DNA from: a virus | Reading direction: 5' to 3' (one strand) | Virus record (IMG/VR): IMGVR_UViG_3300035698_012567 | Coordinates: 1 to 59,461 of that record | Length of the DNA stretch: 59,461 bases | Shown: in pieces, positions 1 to 7,378 of the stretch | How positions within the stretch are numbered: the stretch's first letter is position 1 | Layout of the letters: every line of letters begins with the position of its first letter | Made by a program: the position numbers and the translations under genes | Notes under the pieces: generated by a model | Databases searched by the model: none | Told to the model about the DNA's origin: nothing | What the model saw: the letters and a program-made list of their open reading frames with translations, nothing else

Positions 1-371
1 AATACCATAGGGTGCATATTAGGACGTTCTGCTATCTGTATTCTAACTGTTTCGGTTTCGTATTGTACTAAGTTACAGTATGCTTCAGCGGGGGTATTAG
101 GATTACGCATTAAGTCTGTGTCGACACTTCGTGGTCCGCGGTTACGTGAAAGCATTTCTAATGTAACGTGTGAGGTATTCTTATTTGCTGCAATCTTACG
201 TAGTATTACCCATAGTGCGTGCTGATCGGAGCGTCTGTAGTATTTTTGGGGGTGCTCCGCCATTGCGTGAAGGATATGTGGACAAGTATCTTCACTTCTT
301 GATAGAAGATGTAGTAGCTTATCTGTCATTAACCCCAACGCTATTTGTACTTCAAACTCCTTGTAGGTCAT
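1..371 (-). CDS. ALGT-box protein with HEAT/LRV-like repeats, 3' end cut by the window edge
   Basis: Partial gene; about 123 residues are visible and the C-terminus lies outside the window. The N-terminus MTYKEFEVQIALGL is a clear ALGT box, the short module found in over twenty proteins of this window. Downstream are two helical repeat cores, KIAANKNTSHVTLEML and LMRNPNTPAEAYCNLV, which match the A-x-x-N-x-x-T-P pattern of LRV/HEAT-like repeats seen in its paralogues. The start overlaps the stop of the upstream phosphoesterase gene by 20 bases, so the two are probably translationally coupled. Function is unknown. Repeats of this type usually form a protein-binding solenoid, which is an inference here. 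Confidence 0.8.
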   Translation of the reverse strand, partial: MTYKEFEVQIALGLMTDKLLHLLSRSEDTCPHILHAMAEHPQKYYRRSDQHALWVILRKIAANKNTSHVTLEMLSRNRGPRSVDTDLMRNPNTPAEAYCNLVQYETETVRIQIAERPNMHPMV

Positions 372-900
372 ACTTCTCTCGAATAGTAGGCTTACCCCGC
401 CTACTTATAAAGTATTGTTGTATCTGCTCGAATGTTACTGGTGCCCATTTCCAATTATTTACACCAATGTCGACGGCATTCGGTTCCGGATCAAATAATC
501 TTCCATGACAATGTCCGTGAACATTCCATGCGCCTGCGTATTTACCTACCCACGTTTTTAATGGGAAGTGACTTAACCAGATCTTCTGTCCCTCGATCCT
601 GATAGTCTTGAGTTGCGACACTGATACGAACATTGACGCAACCTCTTTACTAATCTTATCATGGTTACCTAGGATCAAATGAACTTGACCTTTCAAACGT
701 TGTTTGATCGTGCCAGCGAATTTAGAACCTCGCCAAGCAAAGTCACCACAGTGATAGACGTGGTCTGCTTTACTTACTATTTTGTTCCATTTTTCGATAA
801 GGAATTCGTCCATCTCCTCGGAAGTGGGAAATGGACGCCTATCATATTCGATGATACTGTCGTGACCGAAGTGGGTATCGGCCGTAAAAAACCGTGTCAT
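352..900 (-). CDS. Calcineurin-like metallophosphoesterase
   Basis: 182 residues, about the length of the compact phage phosphoesterases. The metal-binding motifs occur in family order: DTHFGH (8-13), CGDF (51-54), GNHD (78-81), LSHFP (109-113) and HGHCHG (128-133). These residues bind two metal ions and hydrolyse phosphomono- or diesters; the substrate cannot be told from sequence. It opens a minus-strand pair with the ALGT-box gene downstream. A second, unrelated-looking phosphoesterase lies in the plus arm at 36720. Confidence 0.88.
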   Translation of the reverse strand: MTRFFTADTHFGHDSIIEYDRRPFPTSEEMDEFLIEKWNKIVSKADHVYHCGDFAWRGSKFAGTIKQRLKGQVHLILGNHDKISKEVASMFVSVSQLKTIRIEGQKIWLSHFPLKTWVGKYAGAWNVHGHCHGRLFDPEPNAVDIGVNNWKWAPVTFEQIQQYFISRRGKPTIREKYDLQGV

Positions 901-919
901 TAAGTTGTCTCTCTATCTG

Positions 920-1303
920 TTATCTATTCAATACAATGTAGAGTAACTCTTCTTGTGGTGGAAGTTCATCGTTTGGAATCCATTCACACATATAACTGCC
1001 AGATCCGTTTTCAATATCGCCAATATTCCATCCTACACTCTTAGCAATTTGTTCGAGTATTCCCAAGTCATCTTTGTGAATGATTATATATGCTTCCTCA
1101 TAATCTTCAGGGTTATTGAGATTAGGAGTACCTTGGCACGATCCATACGATCGTCCGCCTAGTTGCCAGAAGGAAGAGAGTAGTTCTGTAAGTTCTACAT
1201 CAATTTCTGCCCCATTGATATTTGTTGTTGGGTGAATATCATCAGGAATTGAATTAGATGATTTACGCATATTCAGACTAGATTTTTTTCTTGGATTGGT
1301 CAT
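920..1303 (-). CDS. Hypothetical protein with SCQG motif
   Basis: 127 residues, not assigned to a named family. After a basic, probably disordered N-terminus (residues 1-28) comes the segment DVELTELLSSFWQLGGRSYG followed by SCQG. That resembles small phage and bacterial proteins in which a helix (L-x-x-L-W-x-x-G) precedes a T/S-x-x-S-C-Q-G turn. The C-terminal half looks like a small alpha/beta fold, with I-I-I-H and W-x-I-G-D strands. It is soluble, with no signal or membrane segment. It sits between a phosphoesterase and a homing endonuclease on the same strand. Confidence 0.65.
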   Translation of the reverse strand: MTNPRKKSSLNMRKSSNSIPDDIHPTTNINGAEIDVELTELLSSFWQLGGRSYGSCQGTPNLNNPEDYEEAYIIIHKDDLGILEQIAKSVGWNIGDIENGSGSYMCEWIPNDELPPQEELLYIVLNR

Positions 1304-1336
1304 TTTATTCCCCTATTAGAATTGTTAGCAACACTT

Positions 1337-1792
1337 TCATTCCTTATTTGCTTCTTGGTAGGCTAATTTCGTCCATCCTGCACGAGTAGCAGTTCTTATT
1401 CTATGACAGTTAGCACATACAACTTCACATTTCTTTATTTCTTTCAAAATAACTTCCCACGCGAACCTGCCTGCCATGTTACTTACGTTGTGAAATTTCT
1501 CGTCAATATGATCAAATTCTAATGTAAGGATATTAGTTTCTTCGCAATCAACACAAGGATGTTTCCGGAGGTACTTATATATTTTTATTGAATTTCTGGT
1601 TCTGAATACTACTGCGTTTTCTCTTTTCTTCTTTTTCAACGCAGGGTCAGTATATCGTAGGCGATCATATTCTTTGGTGCAGCTTTTACACCATGCGTGC
1701 CTTTTCTTCCCTCTCCATTTACCTGCTCCGGTAATATTGAATTCTTTGATGGGTTTAGTTTCATGGCATTTACCACATTCTTTCTCTTCCAT
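1337..1792 (-). CDS. HNH homing endonuclease with N-terminal zinc finger
   Basis: 151 residues. The N-terminal finger has C-x2-C (7-10) and C-x2-C near 35-38. A linker leads to the HNH nuclease: CVDC, then LEFDH, then VCANCHRIRT. Three other genes in this window (4622, 35773, 37808) share this plan and are clear paralogues. Such free-standing HNH enzymes nick or cut intron-less target alleles and spread by recombination; that is family knowledge. It lies directly downstream of an intact tRNA-Gln. A hairpin containing the recurring motif GAACTATATTA separates tRNA and start codon, with SD TAGGAG just before the ATG. Confidence 0.88.
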   Translation of the reverse strand: MEEKECGKCHETKPIKEFNITGAGKWRGKKRHAWCKSCTKEYDRLRYTDPALKKKKRENAVVFRTRNSIKIYKYLRKHPCVDCEETNILTLEFDHIDEKFHNVSNMAGRFAWEVILKEIKKCEVVCANCHRIRTATRAGWTKLAYQEANKE

Positions 1793-1800
1793 AATTTTCT

Positions 1801-1838
1801 CCTATAGCTTTGAACTTTTAATATAGTTCAAAGTCATA
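1801..1838 (-). promoter_or_regulatory. Inverted repeat with GAACTATATTA motif before the HNH gene
   Basis: On the minus strand CTTTGAACT and AGTTCAAAG form a 9 bp stem around an AT-rich loop, and flanking CTAT/ATAG bases extend it. The loop side contains GAACTATATTA. The same 11-base motif lies next to tRNA or endonuclease boundaries at 5844, 35732, 37758 and 43278. GAACTA lies 17 bases before TATAGG, so it could also be a promoter. Which role applies is not settled by the sequence. Confidence 0.45.
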
Positions 1839-1846
1839 GGATTTTA

Positions 1847-1920
1847 TGGATGGGATATCCAGAGTTGAACTGGAAACTTGTGGGCCAAAACCACACGTGA
1901 TACCATTTCACCATATCCCA
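1847..1920 (-). tRNA. tRNA-Gln (anticodon TTG)
   Basis: The cloverleaf folds with acceptor TGGGATA/TATCCCA, anticodon stem TGTGG/CCACA with loop TTTTGGC, and T-arm TCCAG/CTGGA with loop TTCAACT. The 3' CCA is encoded. It would read CAA codons and, by wobble, CAG. Confidence 0.93.
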
Positions 1921-1972
1921 TTGAGTCAAATTCCGGTGTTCTAGCCATCTGAACTACAGCCCAATATTGTGC

Positions 1973-2659
1973 TCACTGAATAGTGAATGTTGTACCGATG
2001 TAATCGTCAATAAGTTCACCTTGGAACGTGTTATTAGCGTTTTGACTAATGCGAGCAAGTGCTCCACCATCCCAAAATGCAGGAACCGTGTGTGCATTTA
2101 TAGTATTTTGCGCGTCCCATGAGGAATGTAGTGCGTAATCCTCTTTGGGTATAGAAAGGTGCGCTATAATACTTCCTCGTAGTGTTCCTAATGCTTTCTG
2201 TGCTTTTAATTCCTGTGTCAGCGCGAGGGTATTTAAGTGTCTGACCAGTGTAGTGCACATTGCAATCATATGGTGTGTTGCCATTATGTAATTGTTCACA
2301 TGATTAAATAACACTTCTCCTTCTATATCCCATAATTTTAACCATAATTTATGTGGCTGCATCATCCACTCGTCTCGACCCTTTCGCCTTGGAGTATCCC
2401 GCAGGATTATATCTGGACCGGGACACTTGAGTGTTTGGGCGAATAGTGCTGGCTTTGCTGATTTGTATATTGACTCGGGTTCCCATTCTTGTGTCTTGGG
2501 AAGAATAAGGTGTACATCTCGTGGAAGTATTCCATGTCCATAAGGATCTGAAACTTGGGTTTTCATTATATCCTTTTGTTCTTCGAAGGTTTTCTTCCAC
2601 GCTTTATGTGCATGTTGGGCCTGAAGAAGTGATGTTCTACTGAATCTACTTAGGTGCAT
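1973..2659 (-). CDS. Hypothetical protein with internal ALGT-like segment
   Basis: 228 residues from the chosen ATG, which has SD GGAGAAAAAGG; an in-frame start 48 bases upstream lacks comparable support and overlaps the preceding gene more. No known domain. The N-terminus is basic (RFSRTSLLQAQHAHKAWKK) and the centre is tryptophan- and histidine-rich. In the C-terminal half the segment ELKAQKALGTLRG resembles the ALGT box but lacks the usual K/N-E-x spacing, so I treat it as a possible degenerate copy. Soluble. It overlaps the preceding zinc-ribbon gene by 14 bases. Confidence 0.65.
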   Translation of the reverse strand: MHLSRFSRTSLLQAQHAHKAWKKTFEEQKDIMKTQVSDPYGHGILPRDVHLILPKTQEWEPESIYKSAKPALFAQTLKCPGPDIILRDTPRRKGRDEWMMQPHKLWLKLWDIEGEVLFNHVNNYIMATHHMIAMCTTLVRHLNTLALTQELKAQKALGTLRGSIIAHLSIPKEDYALHSSWDAQNTINAHTVPAFWDGGALARISQNANNTFQGELIDDYIGTTFTIQ

Positions 2660-2858
2660 CCTTTTTCTCCTGTACCGCTGGTCTACCTGTCCCCCATAAT
2701 GATCCACATCTCCTACATTTATAGTGGGGTTTAGTGTCTTCAGGGAGAATCACACTATCCTTTAGTTCTTTTACCTTAGTAGCTGAACATGTTGGACACG
2801 TTTTACACAGCGAATGCATTTCTGTGATTCCCGATGTCGATAGTCTTTCCACGCTCAC
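2646..2858 (-). CDS. Small zinc-ribbon protein
   Basis: 70 residues from a GTG start; an ATG at residue 14 is an alternative. Two cysteine knuckles, C-K-T-C-P-T-C and C-R-R-C, are spaced like a zinc ribbon. Such proteins bind nucleic acid or protein partners; the function here is unknown. It overlaps the next gene on the same strand by 14 bases, which suggests translational coupling. Confidence 0.65.
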   Translation of the reverse strand: MSVERLSTSGITEMHSLCKTCPTCSATKVKELKDSVILPEDTKPHYKCRRCGSLWGTGRPAVQEKKDAPK

Positions 2859-2873
2859 TTCTTTCTATTTAAT

Positions 2874-2933
2874 AGCCGCGGGGAGAATTGAACTCTAAAA
2901 TATGGCCGTAGTCAAACGTTCCACTATGCGGAA
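2874..2933 (-). pseudogene. tRNA-like remnant lacking an anticodon arm
   Basis: On the minus strand CCGC and GCGG can close an acceptor-like stem. TAGT/ACTA forms a D-stem around a G-G-containing loop, and GAG-TTCAATT-CTC resembles a T-arm. No proper anticodon stem-loop lies between them and the whole is only about 60 nt. It reads as a deleted tRNA gene rather than a working one. Confidence 0.35.
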
Positions 2934-2969
2934 TTGCGTTGGGTTTCTCTATGGCAATATTCATGTCAA

Positions 2970-3836
2970 TCATTCTTTTAGTCTCTTTATCTTATCGCCG
3001 AACTCTTTTCCTTCTGTAGCAGATATACGAAGATGCGCCACATCCCCTACTGTCGGTATAACAAAGTCTGTGTTCGCTAACATAAGTTGAAGTGCTTCAA
3101 CTTCTGGCCCTGATAATGTCATGGCGTTTAGTACATAGTCTTCAAACGCTTCCCACACTATGGGGCATGTCTTTTTCACCATCATCGCAATGATCTCAGC
3201 GTAGTCCCTAAATTCCTTCTGCGCGTGCTTATCCATTCGCAAACGGAGGAAGTGAAGGAGATTATGTAAATCGATTTTCCAATACCATTCGGTGTACGTT
3301 GATAGAGGTAAATTGATTCTTGCTATCTCTCTCGATATGTCCGCATCTATAAGTATATTATACTCCTTAAATGCTTCAGTGGCAGTTATTTTCATAGAGT
3401 TCTGTATCACTTTAGCCACGTCAGGATGGATAACGTCATCGGATCGGCCCTGTTTGTTGTCCGTAGATTGGAGCCTAATATCTTCTTCTGCCGGGACGTA
3501 AAATTCATTTTTCATCACAGAGTATCTACCTGAGTACTCATTTACATTAGCCGTACGATGCCTTATCCATTGTCTGGCTACAAAGATAGGTAGCTTTACA
3601 TGGAACTTAAACTCCACCATCTCTAATGGTGAGGTATGTTTATCCCTCATGAGACGGCGAATCAATCCTCTATCTTCTGATATCTTCTTGGTGCCTTTAC
3701 CATAAGAGACTCTTGCGGCTTGAACAATTGCAGCATCACCTCCCATGTAATCTACTAATCTTACGAAGCCGTGTTGGTGAACTTTGAATTCCTTGTCCAG
3801 TAACTCTTCGGCTTCTTTAACAATGATGCGTCCCAT
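2970..3836 (-). CDS. thyX: FAD-dependent thymidylate synthase ThyX
   Basis: 288 residues, slightly longer than typical phage ThyX (about 220-280). The signature RHRTANVNEYSGRY (92-105) matches the ThyX motif RHR-x7-S-x-R. TSPLEMVEF (68-76) and the segment REIARINLP are also characteristic. It methylates dUMP to dTMP using methylene-tetrahydrofolate, with FAD and NADPH. Together with the dCMP deaminase at 30495 it would supply thymidylate for phage DNA synthesis. Its start overlaps the stop of the preceding small zinc-ribbon gene by one base. Confidence 0.97.
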   Translation of the reverse strand: MGRIIVKEAEELLDKEFKVHQHGFVRLVDYMGGDAAIVQAARVSYGKGTKKISEDRGLIRRLMRDKHTSPLEMVEFKFHVKLPIFVARQWIRHRTANVNEYSGRYSVMKNEFYVPAEEDIRLQSTDNKQGRSDDVIHPDVAKVIQNSMKITATEAFKEYNILIDADISREIARINLPLSTYTEWYWKIDLHNLLHFLRLRMDKHAQKEFRDYAEIIAMMVKKTCPIVWEAFEDYVLNAMTLSGPEVEALQLMLANTDFVIPTVGDVAHLRISATEGKEFGDKIKRLKE

Positions 3837-4018
3837 TAGTCTTTCTTACCTTTGTGCACGAGTTCAAATATGTGAGTTTCTTCCCATTCACATACCTCGC
3901 ACCAATGCCTAATTTCTTGATCGCCTTCACGAGTGTCTATAGGTTCACAATCTCTGGAACCTTGCCATCCACATTCGGGACAATGTTCTATCTCGAATGG
4001 TTTGAATTCTTCACTCAT
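3836..4018 (-). CDS. Small zinc-ribbon protein
   Basis: 60 residues with C-P-E-C-G-W near the N-terminus and C-E-V-C-E-W near residue 40, a four-cysteine zinc ribbon of the CPxCG type. Very acidic. It ends one base into thyX, so it is co-translated with it. Function unknown; an accessory to nucleotide or nucleic acid metabolism is only a guess from the neighbour. Confidence 0.7.
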   Translation of the reverse strand: MSEEFKPFEIEHCPECGWQGSRDCEPIDTREGDQEIRHWCEVCEWEETHIFELVHKGKKD

Positions 4019-4222
4019 CTTCTTTCCTTAAATTTTGACATAACCACAAAGTGTCGACCTGGAGGGACCAAATCCTACCATGGCTGGGAGCTATTAATAT
4101 ACTTCGTGAATTATGTATTATCTATATTCTTTTGTCGACGGCGTCCGCTCATTCTTAAATTCCTTCAAAAGAATGGTCGTTGCTTACCGCTGGGTTTTTA
4201 CTTAAAAGAATAATAGAATTAT
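4019..4222. other. Short gap without a convincing gene
   Basis: About 200 bases. An ATTCTTTTG/CAAAAGAAT inverted repeat with a long loop occurs at 4128-4174. A 13-codon open frame on the minus strand with a plausible SD is too short to call. No tRNA fold was found. Confidence 0.4.
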
Positions 4223-4567
4223 TTATGCTATTTGAAATGTCCTTCTTGTTGCTGTTCCTAACGCGTTTTGAATATCCCACTCTTTCGTTGTGAGATTTGA
4301 TTTAATTTTATTTTCTTCGACTAAATATCGTAATGCTCTTATGACTTTACAACGTTCTGTTACCATCGTCATTACCATCCCGTGTGTATGGTCGGTACCA
4401 TTTTTATCTGTTGACCGTATAATAAGAGAAGAAAAGCCATTCCCTGTCCACTGCCCCACGTGTTGCATAATTATGAGATTCTGTGGGGCGTTTTTCGGTG
4501 TGAGTCTTGCTAAGATTCTGCGCTTGTGCCATTCTATAGATTTGCTCGAATGCTTTTTTCTTCTCAC
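4223..4567 (-). CDS. Hypothetical protein with C-terminal ALGT box
   Basis: 114 residues. The N-terminus is strongly basic and no known domain is visible. Near the C-terminus is LTTKEWDIQNALGTATRR, a good ALGT box placed about 20 residues from the end instead of at the start. The protein is therefore one of several showing that the module is portable. The upstream start region also carries a competing frame, so the exact N-terminus is uncertain. Confidence 0.6.
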   Translation of the reverse strand: MRRKKHSSKSIEWHKRRILARLTPKNAPQNLIIMQHVGQWTGNGFSSLIIRSTDKNGTDHTHGMVMTMVTERCKVIRALRYLVEENKIKSNLTTKEWDIQNALGTATRRTFQIA

Positions 4568-4621
4568 TGCTTCCCTTTCTACTTATTATACCTTTAGTTA
4601 GGTAGCGAAGGGTCAAATAAT

Positions 4622-5155
4622 CTATTCAATTGCGCAAGCTTTTTCTTTTTCCCAAGCTTTTTCTTTTTCTCTTGCTTCGTGGGCCCATAATTCTTTTTGT
4701 ACTTTTGCGATATCCAGACGTGTGGTCCAATTCATCATTTTTGCCGTACGTTTCTTATGGCAGTTAGCACATACAACATCACACTTATCTATCTCTGCCT
4801 TAACAGTTTTCCATGAATGTCCATGAGTAGCGCTCATGACATCAAACTTTTTTGTGACTTGTGTACGATGATCAAATTCGAGGACAATAATATCACGCTC
4901 ACCACACTCTATACAAGGATGAGTTAATAGATATTCGAATACTTGTCGGCGTACCCGTATCCGTCTATCTTTGCTCCATACTGCGAATTTTCCAGGATTT
5001 TCCTTATAGTTTTTTGCATCCCTGTTCTTTATGCATTCGCGGCACCAATCCTGGAATCCGTCACGGCGTCGTTTATTGAACGCAAAATCTTTGTATTCTT
5101 TATCCGCTTTGCACTTTTTGCAATTCTTCCACCCCGTAGGTAACTCTTTAGTCAT
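4622..5155 (-). CDS. HNH homing endonuclease with N-terminal zinc finger
   Basis: 177 residues, paralogue of the genes at 1337, 35773 and 37808. It has C-x2-C pairs near 12-15 and 38-41, then CIECGERD, LEFDH and VCANCHKKRT, the HNH beta-beta-alpha metal site. The C-terminus carries a short lysine/glutamate repeat, EKEKAWEKEKA. An imperfect 20-base direct repeat around 4637-4670 encodes it, and it looks like recent slippage. It is directly followed upstream by a GIY-YIG endonuclease gene, so two mobile endonucleases sit side by side. Confidence 0.87.
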   Translation of the reverse strand: MTKELPTGWKNCKKCKADKEYKDFAFNKRRRDGFQDWCRECIKNRDAKNYKENPGKFAVWSKDRRIRVRRQVFEYLLTHPCIECGERDIIVLEFDHRTQVTKKFDVMSATHGHSWKTVKAEIDKCDVVCANCHKKRTAKMMNWTTRLDIAKVQKELWAHEAREKEKAWEKEKACAIE

Positions 5156-5189
5156 TACATTTACTCCTTCTTACTACATATGAACCCTT

Positions 5190-5837
5190 TCATTTTTTGT
5201 TACGCCTTCTATGTGCTTCACTTAACTTCTTTTTATGCTCTTCAGAAAATTTTCTACCTTTGTGAAGTGCACTTAGTTTCTTTTTATGTTCTTCAGTGCA
5301 TGGAGTACCTTTACGTGATACTCCTTTATTTCTTTCACTTATTTTTTGTCGAGTTTCTTTAGAATGTCTATAACCTTTTCTATTTTCGATGGCCTTTAAT
5401 CTGTGTTCCTCCGTGGGGTGTTTACCTTTAATCGCTTTACTTATCTTTTGGCGAGTTTCTTTAGAAACTGGATGGCCCTTTAGAGTTTTACTTCTTTTTT
5501 GTCGTGATTCTTTAGAAGGAGTATGTCCTGCTTGACCTTCTCCACCATCAGTAAGATTGCAGAGAGTACCTTCTTTTAAGTCTCTTCGGCCAATATACTT
5601 GATCCAATACTTCTCCCACTTAAACGCGTCTTCTTCAAAGATGTCTTTATGTAAGAAGTGGATCTTAACATTAGAACTACCTACTTTGTTGATTTTATTC
5701 TTAAGGAGTATGTTGGGACTACATTTTTGTAAATGCCCACTTATGAGATGTCGATAATCTTTTCCTTTGCCTACATAGAAAGGAACATTATCTTGATCAA
5801 GATACATATAGACATAAAATTCATTTTCTCTTCGCAT
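5190..5837 (-). CDS. GIY-YIG homing endonuclease with NUMOD3 repeats
   Basis: 215 residues. The nuclease domain is at the N-terminus: YVYMYLD (8-14) and PFYVGKG (19-25) are the GIY and YIG strands, and the catalytic Arg/Glu region follows within the first 95 residues. From about 108 to the end there are five to six NUMOD3 DNA-binding repeats of the form S-K-E-T-R-Q-K-I-S-x-x-x-K-G. This is the layout of SegA/I-TevI-like free-standing enzymes. Its leader contains the motif GAACTATATTA and the GATTCGAGTAC element described separately. Confidence 0.93.
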   Translation of the reverse strand: MRRENEFYVYMYLDQDNVPFYVGKGKDYRHLISGHLQKCSPNILLKNKINKVGSSNVKIHFLHKDIFEEDAFKWEKYWIKYIGRRDLKEGTLCNLTDGGEGQAGHTPSKESRQKRSKTLKGHPVSKETRQKISKAIKGKHPTEEHRLKAIENRKGYRHSKETRQKISERNKGVSRKGTPCTEEHKKKLSALHKGRKFSEEHKKKLSEAHRRRNKK

Positions 5838-5843
5838 ACTATC

Positions 5844-5854
5844 TAATATAGTTC
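5844..5854 (-). promoter_or_regulatory. GAACTATATTA motif before the GIY-YIG gene
   Basis: Minus-strand GAACTATATTA ends 7 bases before the endonuclease start codon. No -10 or SD can be read from it. It is one of five copies placed at endonuclease or tRNA boundaries. Confidence 0.4.
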
Positions 5855-5884
5855 GATTTACTCGGAAACATAAAGTGGTCCCGA

Positions 5885-5922
5885 GGCTATGTACTCGAAT
5901 CTGCCATACAAGGCTTCCGGTT
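5885..5922 (-). repeat. GATTCGAGTAC leader element, copy 1
   Basis: The minus strand reads AACCGGAAGCC, a short loop, GGC, then GATTCGAGTAC. The same order of AACCG, a C/G-bounded loop and GATTCGAGT(A/G)C is found at 14342 and 15928, in each case just upstream of a start codon. It could be an RNA leader structure or a tRNA-derived relic. Confidence 0.4.
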
Positions 5923-6295
5923 AGAGTGATCCTATTGCAATTTGAATATCGAGTTCCTTATAGAAGTCCGCAAACACTTCACGTCGTTTCATAACGTAAA
6001 AGGGTACTGAATTTTCTATACGGTAATCTATTAACGCTTGAATGTACTGAAGGTTATCGATTGCTGTATCTGTACCTACATATACTTTATGATCGAACCA
6101 GGTGCCCAATAGGAAAGGATAGTCGTTGCGTCTATTAACAGGAAAGGACCAATGAAATCCAGTCTTTCGATTTGGGCTAAAATGCTTTTTCATTACTTCT
6201 AAAGTGATCAACTTTGGCCGCGGCATCGCTTTGTAGAGGAGGGCACAGATCTGTAATTCTTCGCGAGTTAACTTAGGAAGCATCTTCGTCCTCAT
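5921..6295 (-). CDS. Hypothetical protein ending in an ALGT-like box
   Basis: 124 residues with no recognised domain. The middle has an aromatic-rich strand region (FHWSFPVNRRNDYPFLLGTW). The last residues, KELDIQIAIGSL, match the ALGT consensus (K-E-x-x-I-Q-x-A-I-G-S) and end the protein. It overlaps the preceding ALGT-box gene by 23 bases on the same strand, so one transcript would carry an N-terminal and a C-terminal version of the module. Confidence 0.65.
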   Translation of the reverse strand: MRTKMLPKLTREELQICALLYKAMPRPKLITLEVMKKHFSPNRKTGFHWSFPVNRRNDYPFLLGTWFDHKVYVGTDTAIDNLQYIQALIDYRIENSVPFYVMKRREVFADFYKELDIQIAIGSL

Positions 6296-6530
6296 CCTTG
6301 CATAACTTTTCTACTTGGGTAGGGGTAAGTTTTACATTGGAGATCATAAATACGTAATCTGCATCCATCTCATATTCAGGATCTTCATATATAAAGAGGC
6401 CAAAGTTTTCGAGCGCTTCTTCAAGGTCCTCTAACGGTAGGCCACCTCTGTGCATTCGATTAGCGCATACAAACATTTGGGACTTTATTGTCCCAAGTGC
6501 GTTTTGAATTTTCTTTTCTTTGTCATTCAA
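6273..6530 (-). CDS. ALGT-box protein
   Basis: 85 residues starting MNDKEKKIQNALGTIKS, a canonical ALGT box. The rest is acidic with a helical centre (EDLEEALENFGLF) and a C-terminal tail DEDEDAS. No catalytic motif. Function unknown. It is co-oriented and overlapping with the next gene, which carries the box at its C-terminus. Confidence 0.75.
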   Translation of the reverse strand: MNDKEKKIQNALGTIKSQMFVCANRMHRGGLPLEDLEEALENFGLFIYEDPEYEMDADYVFMISNVKLTPTQVEKLCKDEDEDAS

Positions 6531-6595
6531 TATGTCGCCTATCTAATTTATTGGGCAGACCTGCAATAATTGATCCTCTCGCATTATTCCACATA

Positions 6596-6660
6596 AAGCT
6601 TATGGCCCCGGCGGGATTTGAACCCGCACGGCCTTGAATCGGATCGAATCCGCATCATTG
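6596..6660 (-). pseudogene. Fragment of tRNA-Leu (3' half), with 40 bp repeat
   Basis: Bases 6596-6635 are identical to 7275-7314, which is the T-arm and 3' acceptor strand of the intact tRNA-Leu. Upstream on the minus strand the matching 5' acceptor strand GGCCCCG is absent and the sequence switches to GCGGATTCGATCCG. This is a truncated tRNA copy, probably left by recombination. Confidence 0.75.
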
Positions 6661-6671
6661 GTGGTTCTTGT

Positions 6672-6857
6672 TTATTTTGTTGCACCACATTCGGAGCATT
6701 CAGTTTTGGCGCTTATTGCAAGGATTATCCATACGATTGCCCAAAGGCAACCTGTACAAATGGATAATATTAAGTGAAGTATGTGGTTCACTTTATCCTT
6801 GTTATGTATTGTGGGCTTGTCACATACGATACAAAATTTCCTGCTCATGTCGCCCAT
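6672..6857 (-). CDS. Small membrane protein with split zinc knuckles
   Basis: 61 residues. C-I-V-C near the N-terminus and C-S-E-C-G near the C-terminus flank a hydrophobic segment of about 20-25 residues (about 24-49). It resembles a zinc-ribbon protein with an embedded membrane helix or hairpin. SD AAGGA lies 6 bases before the ATG. The truncated tRNA-Leu lies just beyond its stop. Function unknown. Confidence 0.6.
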   Translation of the reverse strand: MGDMSRKFCIVCDKPTIHNKDKVNHILHLILSICTGCLWAIVWIILAISAKTECSECGATK

Positions 6858-6870
6858 AGTTGTTCCTTTC

Positions 6871-7197
6871 TTATCTGTGGATGAGTGCGTTTAGTTTACC
6901 TGTTGCGATATAATATGCAAGTACGTGGGCATTAAGATCGGCTTTATCCGACCCATTATAAAAGATACTACTTTTATAGAGGCCCTGAACTGTAAATGCC
7001 GTAGTTCCGTCACTTAATTGTACACGGGTCACATAATAGCCAAATTGGCCTATTTCATTAGGGGAGTATGTCTGAAGAATATAATCAGTAGCTACTTGAA
7101 GTTTCATCGAGGAATATTGCCCAATGAATGTTTGCGCGCGACCCCAACCCATTTCTCCGTCGATTGAAGGTATTGTAAATTTCAGTGGGAATTGCAT
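6871..7197 (-). CDS. Hypothetical protein, possible frameshift at the start
   Basis: 108 residues (MQFPLKFTIPSIDGEMGWGR onward), no known family, mixed alpha/beta and soluble. The ATG used here has an SD only 2 bases away, and no good start lies further upstream in frame. Another frame opens at ATG 7255 (MAEEKEPRTEVVVQLIGRGD) and runs through this start before stopping at 7085. The simplest reading is one gene from 7255 to 6871 interrupted by a single-base shift near 7195, either real or a sequencing error. Confidence 0.5.
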   Translation of the reverse strand: MQFPLKFTIPSIDGEMGWGRAQTFIGQYSSMKLQVATDYILQTYSPNEIGQFGYYVTRVQLSDGTTAFTVQGLYKSSIFYNGSDKADLNAHVLAYYIATGKLNALIHR

Positions 7198-7281
7198 CGC
7201 CTCGTCCAATTAATTGAACTACTACTTCTGTACGGGGTTCTTTTTCTTCTGCCATATAAAATTATTCTTTTTGGAAGCTTA

Positions 7282-7365
7282 TGGCCCCGGCGGGATTTGA
7301 ACCCGCACGGCCTTACGACCGAGAGCTTTTAAGGCTCTTGTGTATTCCAGTTCCACCACGGGGCC
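7282..7365 (-). tRNA. tRNA-Leu (anticodon TAA)
   Basis: Acceptor GGCCCCG/CGGGGCC with discriminator A, anticodon stem AGAGC/GCTCT with loop CTTAAAA, a long variable arm as expected for Leu, and T-arm GCGGG/CCCGC. CCA is not encoded. It would read UUA. Confidence 0.93.
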
Positions 7366-7378
7366 AAGCTATTTGTTG

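Noticed and set aside
170-508. Plus-strand ORF of 112 codons at the left edge
   Set aside because: It lies opposite the start of the ALGT gene and the end of the phosphoesterase, both supported by motifs. All neighbouring genes are on the minus strand.
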